Shown: in pieces, positions 1 to 7,655 of the stretch
Numbering within the stretch: the stretch's first letter is position 1
Layout of the letters: every line of letters begins with the position of its first letter
Origin: Clostridia bacterium
Lineage (GTDB): Bacteria; Bacillota; Peptococcia; DRI-13; SV3-B141
Direction of reading: 5' to 3'
Length of the DNA: 41,298 nucleotides
Assembly (NCBI GenBank): GCA_018433015.1
Contig: JAHDSB010000006.1
Location: 1-41,298 of the forward strand
Notes under the pieces: generated by a model
What the model was told of the DNA's origin: nothing
The model's input: only the letters and a program-made list of their open reading frames with translations
Databases searched by the model: none
Position numbers and translations under genes: made by a program

Positions 1-1233
1 CGGAGCAACTGGTGGTGTCGCTGCACCTCCATACCTTACACTTTCTTTTTTTAAATCATTACCATTGTAATCTTTAAAAGTAACTGTAAATATATCTCTA
101 TCATAATACAGCTTCAGCACTAAAGAACCATCCGGTAAAATATTACCGTTTACAATTCTATCTCCATAAGAAGTGTTTTCACTAAATCCTATATATGTTT
201 TGGCTACTGCAGTAACTGATGTATCTACCGTACCGGTCTTTTCTTCCTTTTCTGCCAGCGTATAGCCGTCTCCGGTCACATCCTGCTGGTAATGTTCTAC
301 GGTATAAGCAGCATCTGAAACTATTTCAAAATCCTTGATAATTCCTTCAACACGGCCTGCTTCGTTAATGGCAACAACTCTGTAACAGTATTCTCCATCA
401 GCTATGTCCGTTATTTCATGTGTATAAACTGATTCAGTTACAGTTTGAGCGTCAGCGGGTACAAAACACCCTGATGTCGATAAATCATGCTCTGTTCCCC
501 ATTCAAAGAACACAGTTGTTTCAGTCCCACCTGTATTTTCCAGTTGACCCCTAAGAGTCACTCCACTTGATGTTACTTCTGGTTCTAAAGTTGCGATTGC
601 AGGCTTATCAAAGTTGGTTTCATACTGAAAACCAAGTCTCGGTAAATTATCAGTAAGTGAATGGATTTTACCAATCAACCCGCTGGGCGCTACGTCATAA
701 TATTTAAATTGAACTGCCTTATTATTATCTCTTGGAAACCAGGTTCCTTCCTTAATACGAGTACTATTCGATTCCAAATCGGAAACATTTATATTTTCGA
801 TAACATAACCCAGCGGCTCACCGTCACCTCCAGGTGACTGCCTACCAGACACGATTAAATAATCAGTTCCAGGAAATAATGTTACATAATCCTTACCGAT
901 AAATGCTGCAACCTGATCAGGCGTAGTTCCGGTAAAGGCTACACTACCCAGCAATTCTTTTGGTTTGATTACTCCATTTACATTTTCTATAGTATAAATT
1001 CCGCCTCCAAATATACCACCGTTCCCACCACCGACCAGTGCTGTTACTTTGGTCTCTTCAGTTACCTGGAATATATAACCACGATACCATCTATAATAGG
1101 CATCCAATCCTGTTCCATAATCAGAGACAAGAAATTCACCTGTGCCAACTGCATATACCGGTTGTCCTATCGGTACTAGCCCTATTATCAAAGTCAAAAC
1201 CAAAACTAAGCTTATAATCCATTTACTCCTCAT
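1..1233 (-). CDS. Secreted surface protein with InlB-type repeat (3' end cut by window edge)
   Basis: I translated the minus strand from ATG at 1233; 411 codons stay open to the window edge, so the C-terminus is missing. The N-terminus is a classical signal peptide: MRSKW, then a hydrophobic stretch, ending near VYA-VG at about residue 28. Residues 30-210 form an unrecognised beta-rich, Gly-rich region. Residues 220-310 look like a fibronectin-like fold with WGTEHDLS and EYCYRVVAINEAG. From about residue 315 comes a MucBP/InlB B-repeat (Listeria-Bacteroides) type unit, with YTVEHYQQ and later LKLYYDRDIFTVTF. Such proteins are usually long, cell-wall-attached or S-layer-associated adhesins; the anchor would lie beyond the edge. 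The start is uncertain: the AGGAAG motif lies 12 bases before the ATG but only 3 before an in-frame GTG at 1242. It lies downstream of the DUF2442 gene on the same strand. Specific ligand unknown. Confidence 0.75.
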   Translation of the reverse strand, partial: MRSKWIISLVLVLTLIIGLVPIGQPVYAVGTGEFLVSDYGTGLDAYYRWYRGYIFQVTEETKVTALVGGGNGGIFGGGIYTIENVNGVIKPKELLGSVAFTGTTPDQVAAFIGKDYVTLFPGTDYLIVSGRQSPGGDGEPLGYVIENINVSDLESNSTRIKEGTWFPRDNNKAVQFKYYDVAPSGLIGKIHSLTDNLPRLGFQYETNFDKPAIATLEPEVTSSGVTLRGQLENTGGTETTVFFEWGTEHDLSTSGCFVPADAQTVTESVYTHEITDIADGEYCYRVVAINEAGRVEGIIKDFEIVSDAAYTVEHYQQDVTGDGYTLAEKEEKTGTVDTSVTAVAKTYIGFSENTSYGDRIVNGNILPDGSLVLKLYYDRDIFTVTFKDYNGNDLKKESVRYGGAATPPVAP

Positions 1234-1280
1234 ATCTGTCACCAGCTTCCTGTATATTAGTTTACACACCTGACTCAAGC

Positions 1281-1514
1281 TCATCGTTCAATGTTATTAA
1301 TAATTTCATCAATCGTTATCTGGCATAGGTCGTCCCATACAAGGGTATTTCCGTTCTCAATCTTAACAGATTTAAATTTATCAAAATCAGCAAGATTAGA
1401 AAATCTAATTGCTTTCAGTCTGGGCTTCATGTCATAAATGATTTTGTGCATATTATCAAGACAAACATGCAAAGTATAATCGTCATTTGGTATAACATTT
1501 AGAATTTTGGGCAA
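1281..1514 (-). CDS. DUF2442 domain protein
   Basis: A 77-residue protein whose PKILNVIPNDDYTLHVCLDN opening, IYDMKP motif, and VWDDLCQITIDEI ending match the DUF2442 family (small proteins often paired with DUF4160, sometimes annotated as toxin-antitoxin-like; biochemical role unknown). The open frame runs up to ATG codons at 1532 and 1529, but these lie before a GGGAGG ribosome-binding site that is itself inside that extension. A TTG at 1514 follows GGAGG by 7 bases and gives the usual family N-terminus (MPKI...), so I place the start there. It sits just downstream of the terminator of the LuxR-type regulator and 38-47 bases upstream of the surface-protein gene. No DUF4160 partner is present in the flanking sequence. 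Confidence 0.8.
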   Translation of the reverse strand: MPKILNVIPNDDYTLHVCLDNMHKIIYDMKPRLKAIRFSNLADFDKFKSVKIENGNTLVWDDLCQITIDEIINNIER

Positions 1515-1547
1515 ACATTTTCCTCCCATCATTACTACTAAAATAAA

Positions 1548-1580
1548 AAAACCCTACTATAAAAATCATAGCAGGGTTTT
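1548..1580 (-). terminator. Intrinsic terminator of the LuxR-type regulator gene
   Basis: Arms 1548-1560 and 1568-1580 pair over 13 bp with one mismatch (AAAACCCTACTAT against ATAGCAGGGTTTT) around a 7-base loop. On the minus strand the stem is followed by a T-run (complement of the A-rich 1541-1548), as expected for termination after the gene ending at 1624. It also insulates the DUF2442 gene, whose start is only about 35 bases further on. Confidence 0.85.
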
Positions 1581-1623
1581 CCAAGGTAGTATATTATCGC
1601 ATACGATACTTTTTTCTAATATT

Positions 1624-4098
1624 CTACAATATTTTTAGTTCTAAAGCTTTCTTTACGGCAATAGTTCTTCCATTCACTCCTATTTTTCTATATATTGAGG
1701 TAATATTTTTTCTGACTGTAACCTCGGCAATAAAGAGTTCTGAAGCTATTTCTCGGTTGGTTTTCCCTTCCACAATGAGTCCAAGTATTTCCTTCTCTCG
1801 ATTAGTCAATATAGGGATTATTGATTCAGCATCTTCCATTTTCTTTATGTTCTCAGAATACTTAGAAGCGTAATATACAAGCTTATCTAAATAATCGTCT
1901 CCCTCAGTCTCTTTTTGTATTTCTTTTAATATTTTCAATATGTAACTACCATATTCCACAATAGGCATTATAATTCTATCAGCTTTGCCAATGTCCAAGG
2001 CAGTAATTAAAACAGTTTTTGCTACTTCCATGCCATAAAGCTTGTATTTAGCAACTGCATCCAATATATAAGTATGCAAATAACCCAACAAGTTGTTAAA
2101 AGATGAAAAGTTCTGCAGCATTTCCTCGCAGAGTACCTCTAGTTTCAGATAATCCTTCTTTAGCAAAAGGTATTTTCCATAAATAATATAATTAAACCCC
2201 ATTCCTTCATACAACACCTCACTGTGTCCCATATCCCCTTCTCTAAGCCATTTGGCAAAACTTGCATCCTTCCCGGTTATGCCTCCCATATAGCCTTCAC
2301 ACAGATCAAAGGCACTACTGAGAATGGTGCTGTTGCAGGAATCCACCTCTTCCCTTAAGTCATCCAAAATTTCCAAAATTTCATTAAACTTTCCTTTAGC
2401 CGCAGCTACCCTTGCCAGTACCAACTGCGCGCATATAATGATTGAGACTTGCTTGAAGCTTCTAGCCTTGTACACGGCTTTGTAAGCATATTGTTCAGCC
2501 TTGGATATATTTCCAGTTTCAAGGTGATACTCCGCTTGCAGTACGCAGTCAAAACCTTTACCACAACCGCTGGCCATTTCACTGTAGTAAGGAAACATTT
2601 CTTCAACACATTTCCTGGTCCATAGTAGTTTTCCTTTTTCACGATAGTAAAGGTATAAAGAATGAGGAGAACCAAAAGTAATAATCTTATCTTTATTGGC
2701 AATAAATGAGCATCCCTTCAGTATCCCGTGAGCTTTTGCAAGCTTTTCTCTCATCAAAGCAGCATCATTAAAACCTGTATAGGCTCTTATCAGCTCTATC
2801 TCCCCACAAATTCGTTTTTTCAATTCAGAAGGAATATGATTATCATTCCGATAATATAGCTCTATTTCTGCTAAAAGATGCACCCCCCTCTTCTTGTCCA
2901 CATTGGTAACATAAAAGCCGATATAGGCAAGATACCCTATAGGGTGGCGGTATTTTACTTCAATAGGTATACGTTCAAATAGTTCTGTTATATACCTGGG
3001 ATTGTTGTCTAACACTAAATTTATACTGTTCTTTGCAAATTCGCAGAGAATAAGATCGTATTCCTTTGCTTTTATAAGATATCTAAATCCTTCTATAATA
3101 TCCTCGTTAAGAACGTGCCACTGACCTGCACGCTTGTATAGTTCATTAATATTTATTTCAGATAGTTGGTCAGTAAACAGTTTCCTTAAATAGCTGTTGA
3201 AAATATTATGAATTCTATACACATCCTCATGCTCATCATAACGTATAAATGAATTCATGCTGCTTATTTTTTGAATTATTTTCTCAGCTTCAATAATACC
3301 TGTCACATATACCGCTTGCTGCGAAGTGAAGCTGTCAAGTATGCTCAGTGATTTCAGCAACATCATCTCGCTATCTGTATAACGTGACATAACCGTCGTT
3401 GCAATCAGTCTCTCTATATTTCGCCCCGGCTCTAGCCTGCCTATTTCTGCATATCTTTGCATTATCAGATATATTGCCGATACCCAGCCTTCTGACATCT
3501 CATAAATCTGTCCTACAATATCTTCAGAAAGATTATAACCATAGAGTTTGAAATACTCTTTTATTTCATCCTTGCTAAACTCAAACAAGTTGCTTTTTAG
3601 CATATAACAATACCCTTTGAGCGTTAATTCCTCAATATTCATTTCGGGTACAGTCCTTGAAATAATAAGAATATGAAATCCGGTTATCTTCGCCCTTACT
3701 ATTTTTTCAATCAGTCTGTCAAATTCCGGGAAATGAGCAAAATGATAATCATCAACTACCAGTATGGTATTAGTCATGTAAACATGATCTTCAATGATTT
3801 TTAATATTCTATCCCTTTGTGGAGTATCAACGGGAAAACCTAGCGCACGCAACTGGCTGCCAAGCTCTGGAATGCATTTTGCCAGCTGACGTGTGAGAGA
3901 ATCCCAAAGGTAATGAAGTGAAGATTGATCACTGTCAACAGATACCCAATTATATTTCACTTTAGTATCAGTGAGAAAATCCCGTATCGATGTGGTTTTG
4001 CCATAGCCCATAGCTGCTACCACAACTGTAAGTGGATATCCAAAAATGTTATTAAGTGCCTCACTTATATGTTTACGCTTTAATATGCGTTGCTGCAT
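1624..4098 (-). CDS. LuxR-family ATP-binding regulator (MalT/LAL type)
   Basis: A large (about 824 aa) transcription activator of the MalT/LAL (STAND ATPase) kind. The N-terminus has a Walker A motif (AAMGYGKTT, residues about 28-36) and Walker B (ILVVDDYHFA, about residue 115). A long helical, TPR-like middle, probably the signal-sensing part, runs from about 330 to 740. The last ~60 residues are a LuxR helix-turn-helix (LTNREKEILGLI, TNREIASELF, VTVRKNITSIYRKI). Family knowledge: such proteins bind ATP and an inducer, oligomerise, and activate promoters. The start is ATG 4098: GGAG lies 7 bases before it, whereas the upstream in-frame ATG at 4104 is only one base from GGAG. The gene has its own promoter region with inverted repeats (4193-4281) and its own terminator. 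The inducer and targets are not visible; the downstream surface protein is one candidate target. Confidence 0.92.
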   Translation of the reverse strand: MQQRILKRKHISEALNNIFGYPLTVVVAAMGYGKTTSIRDFLTDTKVKYNWVSVDSDQSSLHYLWDSLTRQLAKCIPELGSQLRALGFPVDTPQRDRILKIIEDHVYMTNTILVVDDYHFAHFPEFDRLIEKIVRAKITGFHILIISRTVPEMNIEELTLKGYCYMLKSNLFEFSKDEIKEYFKLYGYNLSEDIVGQIYEMSEGWVSAIYLIMQRYAEIGRLEPGRNIERLIATTVMSRYTDSEMMLLKSLSILDSFTSQQAVYVTGIIEAEKIIQKISSMNSFIRYDEHEDVYRIHNIFNSYLRKLFTDQLSEININELYKRAGQWHVLNEDIIEGFRYLIKAKEYDLILCEFAKNSINLVLDNNPRYITELFERIPIEVKYRHPIGYLAYIGFYVTNVDKKRGVHLLAEIELYYRNDNHIPSELKKRICGEIELIRAYTGFNDAALMREKLAKAHGILKGCSFIANKDKIITFGSPHSLYLYYREKGKLLWTRKCVEEMFPYYSEMASGCGKGFDCVLQAEYHLETGNISKAEQYAYKAVYKARSFKQVSIIICAQLVLARVAAAKGKFNEILEILDDLREEVDSCNSTILSSAFDLCEGYMGGITGKDASFAKWLREGDMGHSEVLYEGMGFNYIIYGKYLLLKKDYLKLEVLCEEMLQNFSSFNNLLGYLHTYILDAVAKYKLYGMEVAKTVLITALDIGKADRIIMPIVEYGSYILKILKEIQKETEGDDYLDKLVYYASKYSENIKKMEDAESIIPILTNREKEILGLIVEGKTNREIASELFIAEVTVRKNITSIYRKIGVNGRTIAVKKALELKIL

Positions 4099-4202
4099 TA
4101 ACATACTCCATCACCCTTAGTAAATAATGCTCCATTGTTTTCACTACCACTGCTCATTTTCTCAACTTCTACTTTTGTAGCCAATCTTGTCGAATAATGC
4201 GA

Positions 4203-4249
4203 TTATTGTTAATATATTTTACCATATAATAAATTTAAATTAACAATAA
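4203..4249 (-). promoter_or_regulatory. Promoter with flanking inverted repeat upstream of the LuxR-type regulator
   Basis: On the minus strand an extended -10 (TGG-TAAAAT, 4216-4224) lies 19 bases from a TTGTTA -35-like hexamer (4241-4246). Perfect 10-base inverted arms TTATTGTTAA (4203-4212) and TTAACAATAA (4240-4249) bracket it. A smaller repeat, AATAAT-GCG-ATTATT, sits at 4193-4207, and a perfect palindrome GTTTCGAAAC at 4272-4281. The gene-free stretch 4105-4489 holds these and the leader of the rightward lipoprotein gene; no clear promoter for that gene stood out. The promoter call is from motifs only, and the 19-base spacing is longer than ideal. Confidence 0.45.
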
Positions 4250-4489
4250 GTTTAACTAAAGTTATTCTATAGTTTCGAAACACTCTGCAAAAAACTTAAA
4301 CCGAATACGATATGATAGTGCCTTAAGTAAAATCTTTAGATATTGATAATGAATAAAGCAAGTTCACTATTTTAGTAGGATTTGCCCCTTTTTATATCTA
4401 GACCTAGCTAAACTGGGAAAATTATGCTAAAAATGGAACAAAACAAATATTTTTTCGTCATAAATAACATAAGGCGGAGGTGGAAGAAA

Positions 4490-5026
4490 GTGAGAAAACT
4501 ATTATTAACAACTATGCTAACAGTATTCATAGTCTCTCCAATTATGGGTTGTAATTCCCAAGAAAACACTCTTAATAGTGAAGAGGAACCAAAAGATACA
4601 ACCCAAATAATTAGTTCTGAAGAAAGACAACGAATTGATTTATATACTTCAGTCATGAAATCAGCCTTTCAAGAAGAAAATGGCGGCACTGAGTTCGTTG
4701 CAGTAAAATTAGATACTTTGGAAGGGCTAAGTGATCAAGGAAAAGAAGAAGTTCTAAAGGAACTTAGCAGTTTATCATCAGATGTATATAGCTTTGAGGA
4801 TATAAAAAATGATAAGACTAAATTTAAACTTGATGATAACGGAAGACTGATAAGAACCATAGATGGAGCTCTACTATGGGTAGAAATAAAAGAGTATAAC
4901 AAAAATAAAGCTAAAATCACCGGAGTATCTTGGTTTGGAAATTTGGGAGCTGTTTTTCCGGAATATGAAGCTACCTTTAAAAATGGGACTTGGCAGCTAA
5001 AGCTGATTAATATGGCCGTATCCTAA
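4490..5026 (+). CDS. Lipoprotein of unknown function
   Basis: A 178-aa predicted lipoprotein. The start is GTG 4490, nine bases after GGAGG (4476-4480). This puts a short basic N-terminus (VRKLLL), a hydrophobic segment and the lipobox IMGC (Cys at about residue 21) right at the front, followed by an acidic Ser/Glu/Asp/Thr linker. An in-frame ATG at 4424 exists but would bury the signal peptide behind 22 charged residues and has no good ribosome site. The mature part (about residues 50-178) is soluble and acidic, with a C-terminal beta-like segment (EYEATFKNGTWQLKL) that resembles extracytoplasmic beta-sandwich or NTF2-like domains only vaguely. I do not recognise the family. It is divergent from the LuxR-type regulator and ends in its own terminator, so it is probably monocistronic and located on the outer face of the membrane. 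Confidence 0.85.
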   Translation: MRKLLLTTMLTVFIVSPIMGCNSQENTLNSEEEPKDTTQIISSEERQRIDLYTSVMKSAFQEENGGTEFVAVKLDTLEGLSDQGKEEVLKELSSLSSDVYSFEDIKNDKTKFKLDDNGRLIRTIDGALLWVEIKEYNKNKAKITGVSWFGNLGAVFPEYEATFKNGTWQLKLINMAVS

Positions 5027-5043
5027 TGTAGACATTATGTTAA

Positions 5044-5067
5044 AAAGCACCGATTTCGGTGCTTTTA
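5044..5067 (+). terminator. Intrinsic terminator after the lipoprotein gene
   Basis: AAAAGCACCGA pairs with TCGGTGCTTTT (11 bp, with the central bases forming the loop), ending in TTTTATTA. It lies between two convergent genes and the A-rich left arm makes it able to act in both directions, also ending the leftward ytaF transcript. Confidence 0.85.
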
Positions 5068-5088
5068 TTACGCTAAACAATATTAGGT

Positions 5089-5718
5089 TTACATACCTTT
5101 TAAAATTCCCATAAAAAATATTATAAATCCCGGTAATAAAGAAGTTTTCAAATTAGCTCTATAATTATCAATTTTCTTACCCAATAATAACCCCAAAAAA
5201 ATAGATACCATATTCATACAAAATACTAATGCTAAAAAAATATAAAGATTCATCTCACTTAATGCTATGCCAAAGCCTACTGCTAGCGAGTCTAACGCTA
5301 AAATCATTCCTAAAAATATAGACTCTTTTACACTAATATCCCCCGAAATATCCATATCCGCTTTAGTAAAATCCCAAGCTATGTCAATGATTATACTTAA
5401 TCTAGGAACCCTGATCTTGAGTAAATTGCAATTAGAAGCTTTTCTATTTTGAGCTAGATATTTTATATACCCCTCCATCATAAAAAATAACCCAATAATA
5501 ATTAGAATCGTACAGCTTATTGTAGAGGCCAAAGTTTGTGATATAAAGTGTTTGGCTCCATAACCCAGCATCATTGAAAGACCCAGTATACAAGTTGATA
5601 TTACGTTTATGATCAGGATAGATGTTAAAGGAATTCGTATTTTTTTTATACCATAGGTTATGCCCAAACCTAATGCATCAATACACATAGCTCCTGCTAT
5701 TAGTATGCTCTCTATCAT
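5089..5718 (-). CDS. ytaF: Sporulation membrane protein YtaF (MntP/DUF204-like)
   Basis: A 209-aa membrane protein with two MntP/DUF204-type repeats, each opening with an acidic motif inside a membrane helix: MCIDALGLGITYGIKKIRIP (about residues 12-31) and ALDSLAVGFGIALS (about 142-155). Around six hydrophobic segments are visible, with a charged linker of about 35 residues between the two halves. The GITYG-KKIRIP signature and two-domain arrangement are those of YtaF, a sporulation-associated relative of the MntP manganese exporter. Its transported ion, if any, is unknown. GGAGG lies 6 bases before ATG 5718. The gene stands alone between terminators. It is the main evidence in this window that the organism forms spores. 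Confidence 0.85.
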   Translation of the reverse strand: MIESILIAGAMCIDALGLGITYGIKKIRIPLTSILIINVISTCILGLSMMLGYGAKHFISQTLASTISCTILIIIGLFFMMEGYIKYLAQNRKASNCNLLKIRVPRLSIIIDIAWDFTKADMDISGDISVKESIFLGMILALDSLAVGFGIALSEMNLYIFLALVFCMNMVSIFLGLLLGKKIDNYRANLKTSLLPGFIIFFMGILKGM

Positions 5719-5880
5719 GCTATACCTCCAGTGACAAACTATATATTTCTACATTAGATATGGTATTCTTTTACTCCAGTTATGTGTCTATTTCTAGTCA
5801 ATATAAAAAAACCTCTCGATAAAAGGCAAGAATCATAAGGACAAATTGTGAAACAGCACAAAGGCAAACTGAATTAGAAA

Positions 5881-5926
5881 GAAAACACCTCATTTCTAAA
5901 GAATTCTTTGGAAATGAGGTGTTTTC
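5881..5926 (-). terminator. Long near-perfect palindrome, terminator of the S41 protease gene
   Basis: Arms 5881-5896 and 5911-5926 pair perfectly over 16 bp. The 14-base loop contains a further palindrome AAAGAATTCTTT, so 44 of the 46 bases can pair. On the minus strand it is followed by a T-rich stretch. It lies 20 bases past the stop of the S41 gene. The remaining gene-free sequence 5719-5880 shows nothing else I can support. Confidence 0.8.
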
Positions 5927-5946
5927 TTAATGAAGCAATTACAATT

Positions 5947-7338
5947 CTATTGAACACTGCCGTCATGGATCAACCGCAAACAGGCGTCTAAGGCCGTTTC
6001 GCCCTCTTGGATATAATAATCAGGTTCTGTGCCATATTCCTCGCTGTTTTTCCCATCAGAGGTTACCCCGTATATGGGGCTGTATTGAACAACTAGCCCA
6101 CTGTTTGGAAGGATGATATAAGCTGGATCAATACCGATTCCATCACCACCGGTTTTTTCACCGACAAGTGTTGCAAAGCCGGACCGTTTTGAGAACATAG
6201 CAGCATATTCGGAAGATGAATAATTATTTCCACTAACCAAAAGCCAAACACGCCCCTGGAAGCCTTGTTGATTATGTGGAGTAACAGTGTAATTTTCCTC
6301 CATAAAATAATCCAGTTCGGCTAAATCATTCTGATTCATGTGGGGAAGGGATGGTAAGTTCGAAACGGGCTGCCATGTTCCTTCTTCCAGTCCTTTCGGT
6401 ATCTGGAGAAAATATTTATTATTCTCACCACCTTTAGCAAGCAAAAAGGTGGAAACACGATATGTTTTGTTTGCCAAAGGAGCTACGACAAGCTGATTAA
6501 AGTAATCCATGCCACCACCAGGGTTATTCGAAATATCAATAATGATGTTGTCGTAGTCTTTCATACTTTTATAGAAAGGTAGGAGTATTTCTTTATCTTT
6601 GCTATAACAGCTCATATCAAATGTTTCGATGCTAACATAGGCAATAGTCCCCTTTTGTATAATACTTGTTGTTACATTCTCAAAGGTTTTCGCCCCTTCA
6701 TTGTTTACTTCTCCACTTTCGTTCGTAACAGGATCATTCATATGTTTATTGCATCCATCTGCTACTCGTTGTAGCTCTATATAGAAATTCTTCATAGCTT
6801 TGTAGTTCTTTTCAGATACCGGATTTTCCAGCTTATTAATATACAAAGTAACAGTCTCTGCATACTGAGGATACTCTTGAATAAAGGTTTTTAAACCTTT
6901 CAGTTCAGAAGCATAGCGATATCCCCATGTTTCGATATGCCCTGTGTATTGCAGTTTTTTTACAAAACTTCGGACAAAGCTCCAAAAATCAACATCGTTT
7001 TTACACGTCTCAATTTGCTTACGATACAAGTTGTATTGTGATTCAATACTTACGTTATACTTTCGCTGCGCAACTCCAAAATAAGGGTAATTATTCCGTA
7101 GCTCTTTGTAAAACGCATCAAAGTCTTCCAAATACTGTTCGGGCGTCAAACCCATCCAGCACTTTTCTTGATCAATCATTGTCTTGAGCAAGTCATCCGT
7201 AGTAATTGGTTTCATGCTCTGCTGTGTACTTAAGCCTTGCAAGTCCACAGATGACGTCACGCCCATAGTATAGTTTTCTTGATAGTAGGCAGCTAAAACA
7301 AAAATCAAGGTAACACATAGAATGAGTATCTTTTTCAT
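5947..7338 (-). CDS. Exported S41-family (C-terminal processing) protease
   Basis: A 463-aa protein. The N-terminus MKKILILCVTLIFVLAAYY is a signal peptide or membrane anchor. The C-terminal half (about residues 225-445) is an S41 peptidase domain: IIIDISNNPGGGMDYF (about 265-280), the region of the catalytic serine NYSSSEYAAMF (about 371-381) and the following GEKTGGDGIG, where family members place the lysine dyad partner. I see no PDZ domain, so it is nearer to the tricorn/TSP-like solitary S41 proteins than to CtpA. The N-terminal ~200 residues are helical and lineage-specific. AAGGA lies about 9 bases before ATG 7338. It has its own terminator at 5881-5926 and is probably monocistronic. 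The substrate is unknown; it would act outside the membrane. Confidence 0.85.
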   Translation of the reverse strand: MKKILILCVTLIFVLAAYYQENYTMGVTSSVDLQGLSTQQSMKPITTDDLLKTMIDQEKCWMGLTPEQYLEDFDAFYKELRNNYPYFGVAQRKYNVSIESQYNLYRKQIETCKNDVDFWSFVRSFVKKLQYTGHIETWGYRYASELKGLKTFIQEYPQYAETVTLYINKLENPVSEKNYKAMKNFYIELQRVADGCNKHMNDPVTNESGEVNNEGAKTFENVTTSIIQKGTIAYVSIETFDMSCYSKDKEILLPFYKSMKDYDNIIIDISNNPGGGMDYFNQLVVAPLANKTYRVSTFLLAKGGENNKYFLQIPKGLEEGTWQPVSNLPSLPHMNQNDLAELDYFMEENYTVTPHNQQGFQGRVWLLVSGNNYSSSEYAAMFSKRSGFATLVGEKTGGDGIGIDPAYIILPNSGLVVQYSPIYGVTSDGKNSEEYGTEPDYYIQEGETALDACLRLIHDGSVQ

Positions 7339-7655
7339 ATATTTCCGTCCTTAGTCACCCTATTAAATCATATGTTTACTAAAACAATTATACATTGATT
7401 AAAATGCAATGGCAAAACTAAACTTTTACTGAAAAAATATAATCAGAGTCATAGCCTAACAGTTGAAAAAGACTATCTTGCAATCAGTTTAGACATTATG
7501 GCTGTAGCGATAAAACGAGAAGTATCAGAAGTATCCCTGCTCTACCGAAACTGATCCCACAGCTTGACACAATAAAGGGGCGGACAGTAATCACTGTCCG
7601 CCCCTTACAGGGTTTTTTACCTATGGTTCAAATTTGTATGCGAATTTTTTATATA
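7339..7655. other. Gene-free stretch with a possible coding relic
   Basis: 317 bases between the S41 gene and the M20 gene. The left part must hold the leftward promoter of the S41 gene, but no hexamer pair was convincing. A plus-strand frame is open at 7399-7554 (51 codons to TGA). It ends in a coding-like stretch, AISLDIMAVAIKREVSEVS, yet has no start with a ribosome-binding site and no family I recognise. A terminator hairpin occupies 7575-7606. Confidence 0.4.
7575..7606 (-). terminator. Intrinsic terminator of the M20 amidohydrolase gene
   Basis: A perfect 14-bp GC-rich stem (7575-7588 with 7593-7606, AAGGGGCGGACAGT and its complement) closes on a 4-base loop. Fifty bases past the leftward stop at 7656; on the minus strand it is followed by TTTATTG, a modest T-tract. 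Confidence 0.75.

Noticed and set aside
1281-1532. Complete DUF4160/DUF2442 toxin-antitoxin pair
   Set aside because: Only the DUF2442 member is present; the neighbouring frames show no DUF4160 protein.
5821-5935. Open frame through the palindrome at 5881-5926 as a small gene
   Set aside because: No start with a ribosome site, and most of it is the terminator stem.
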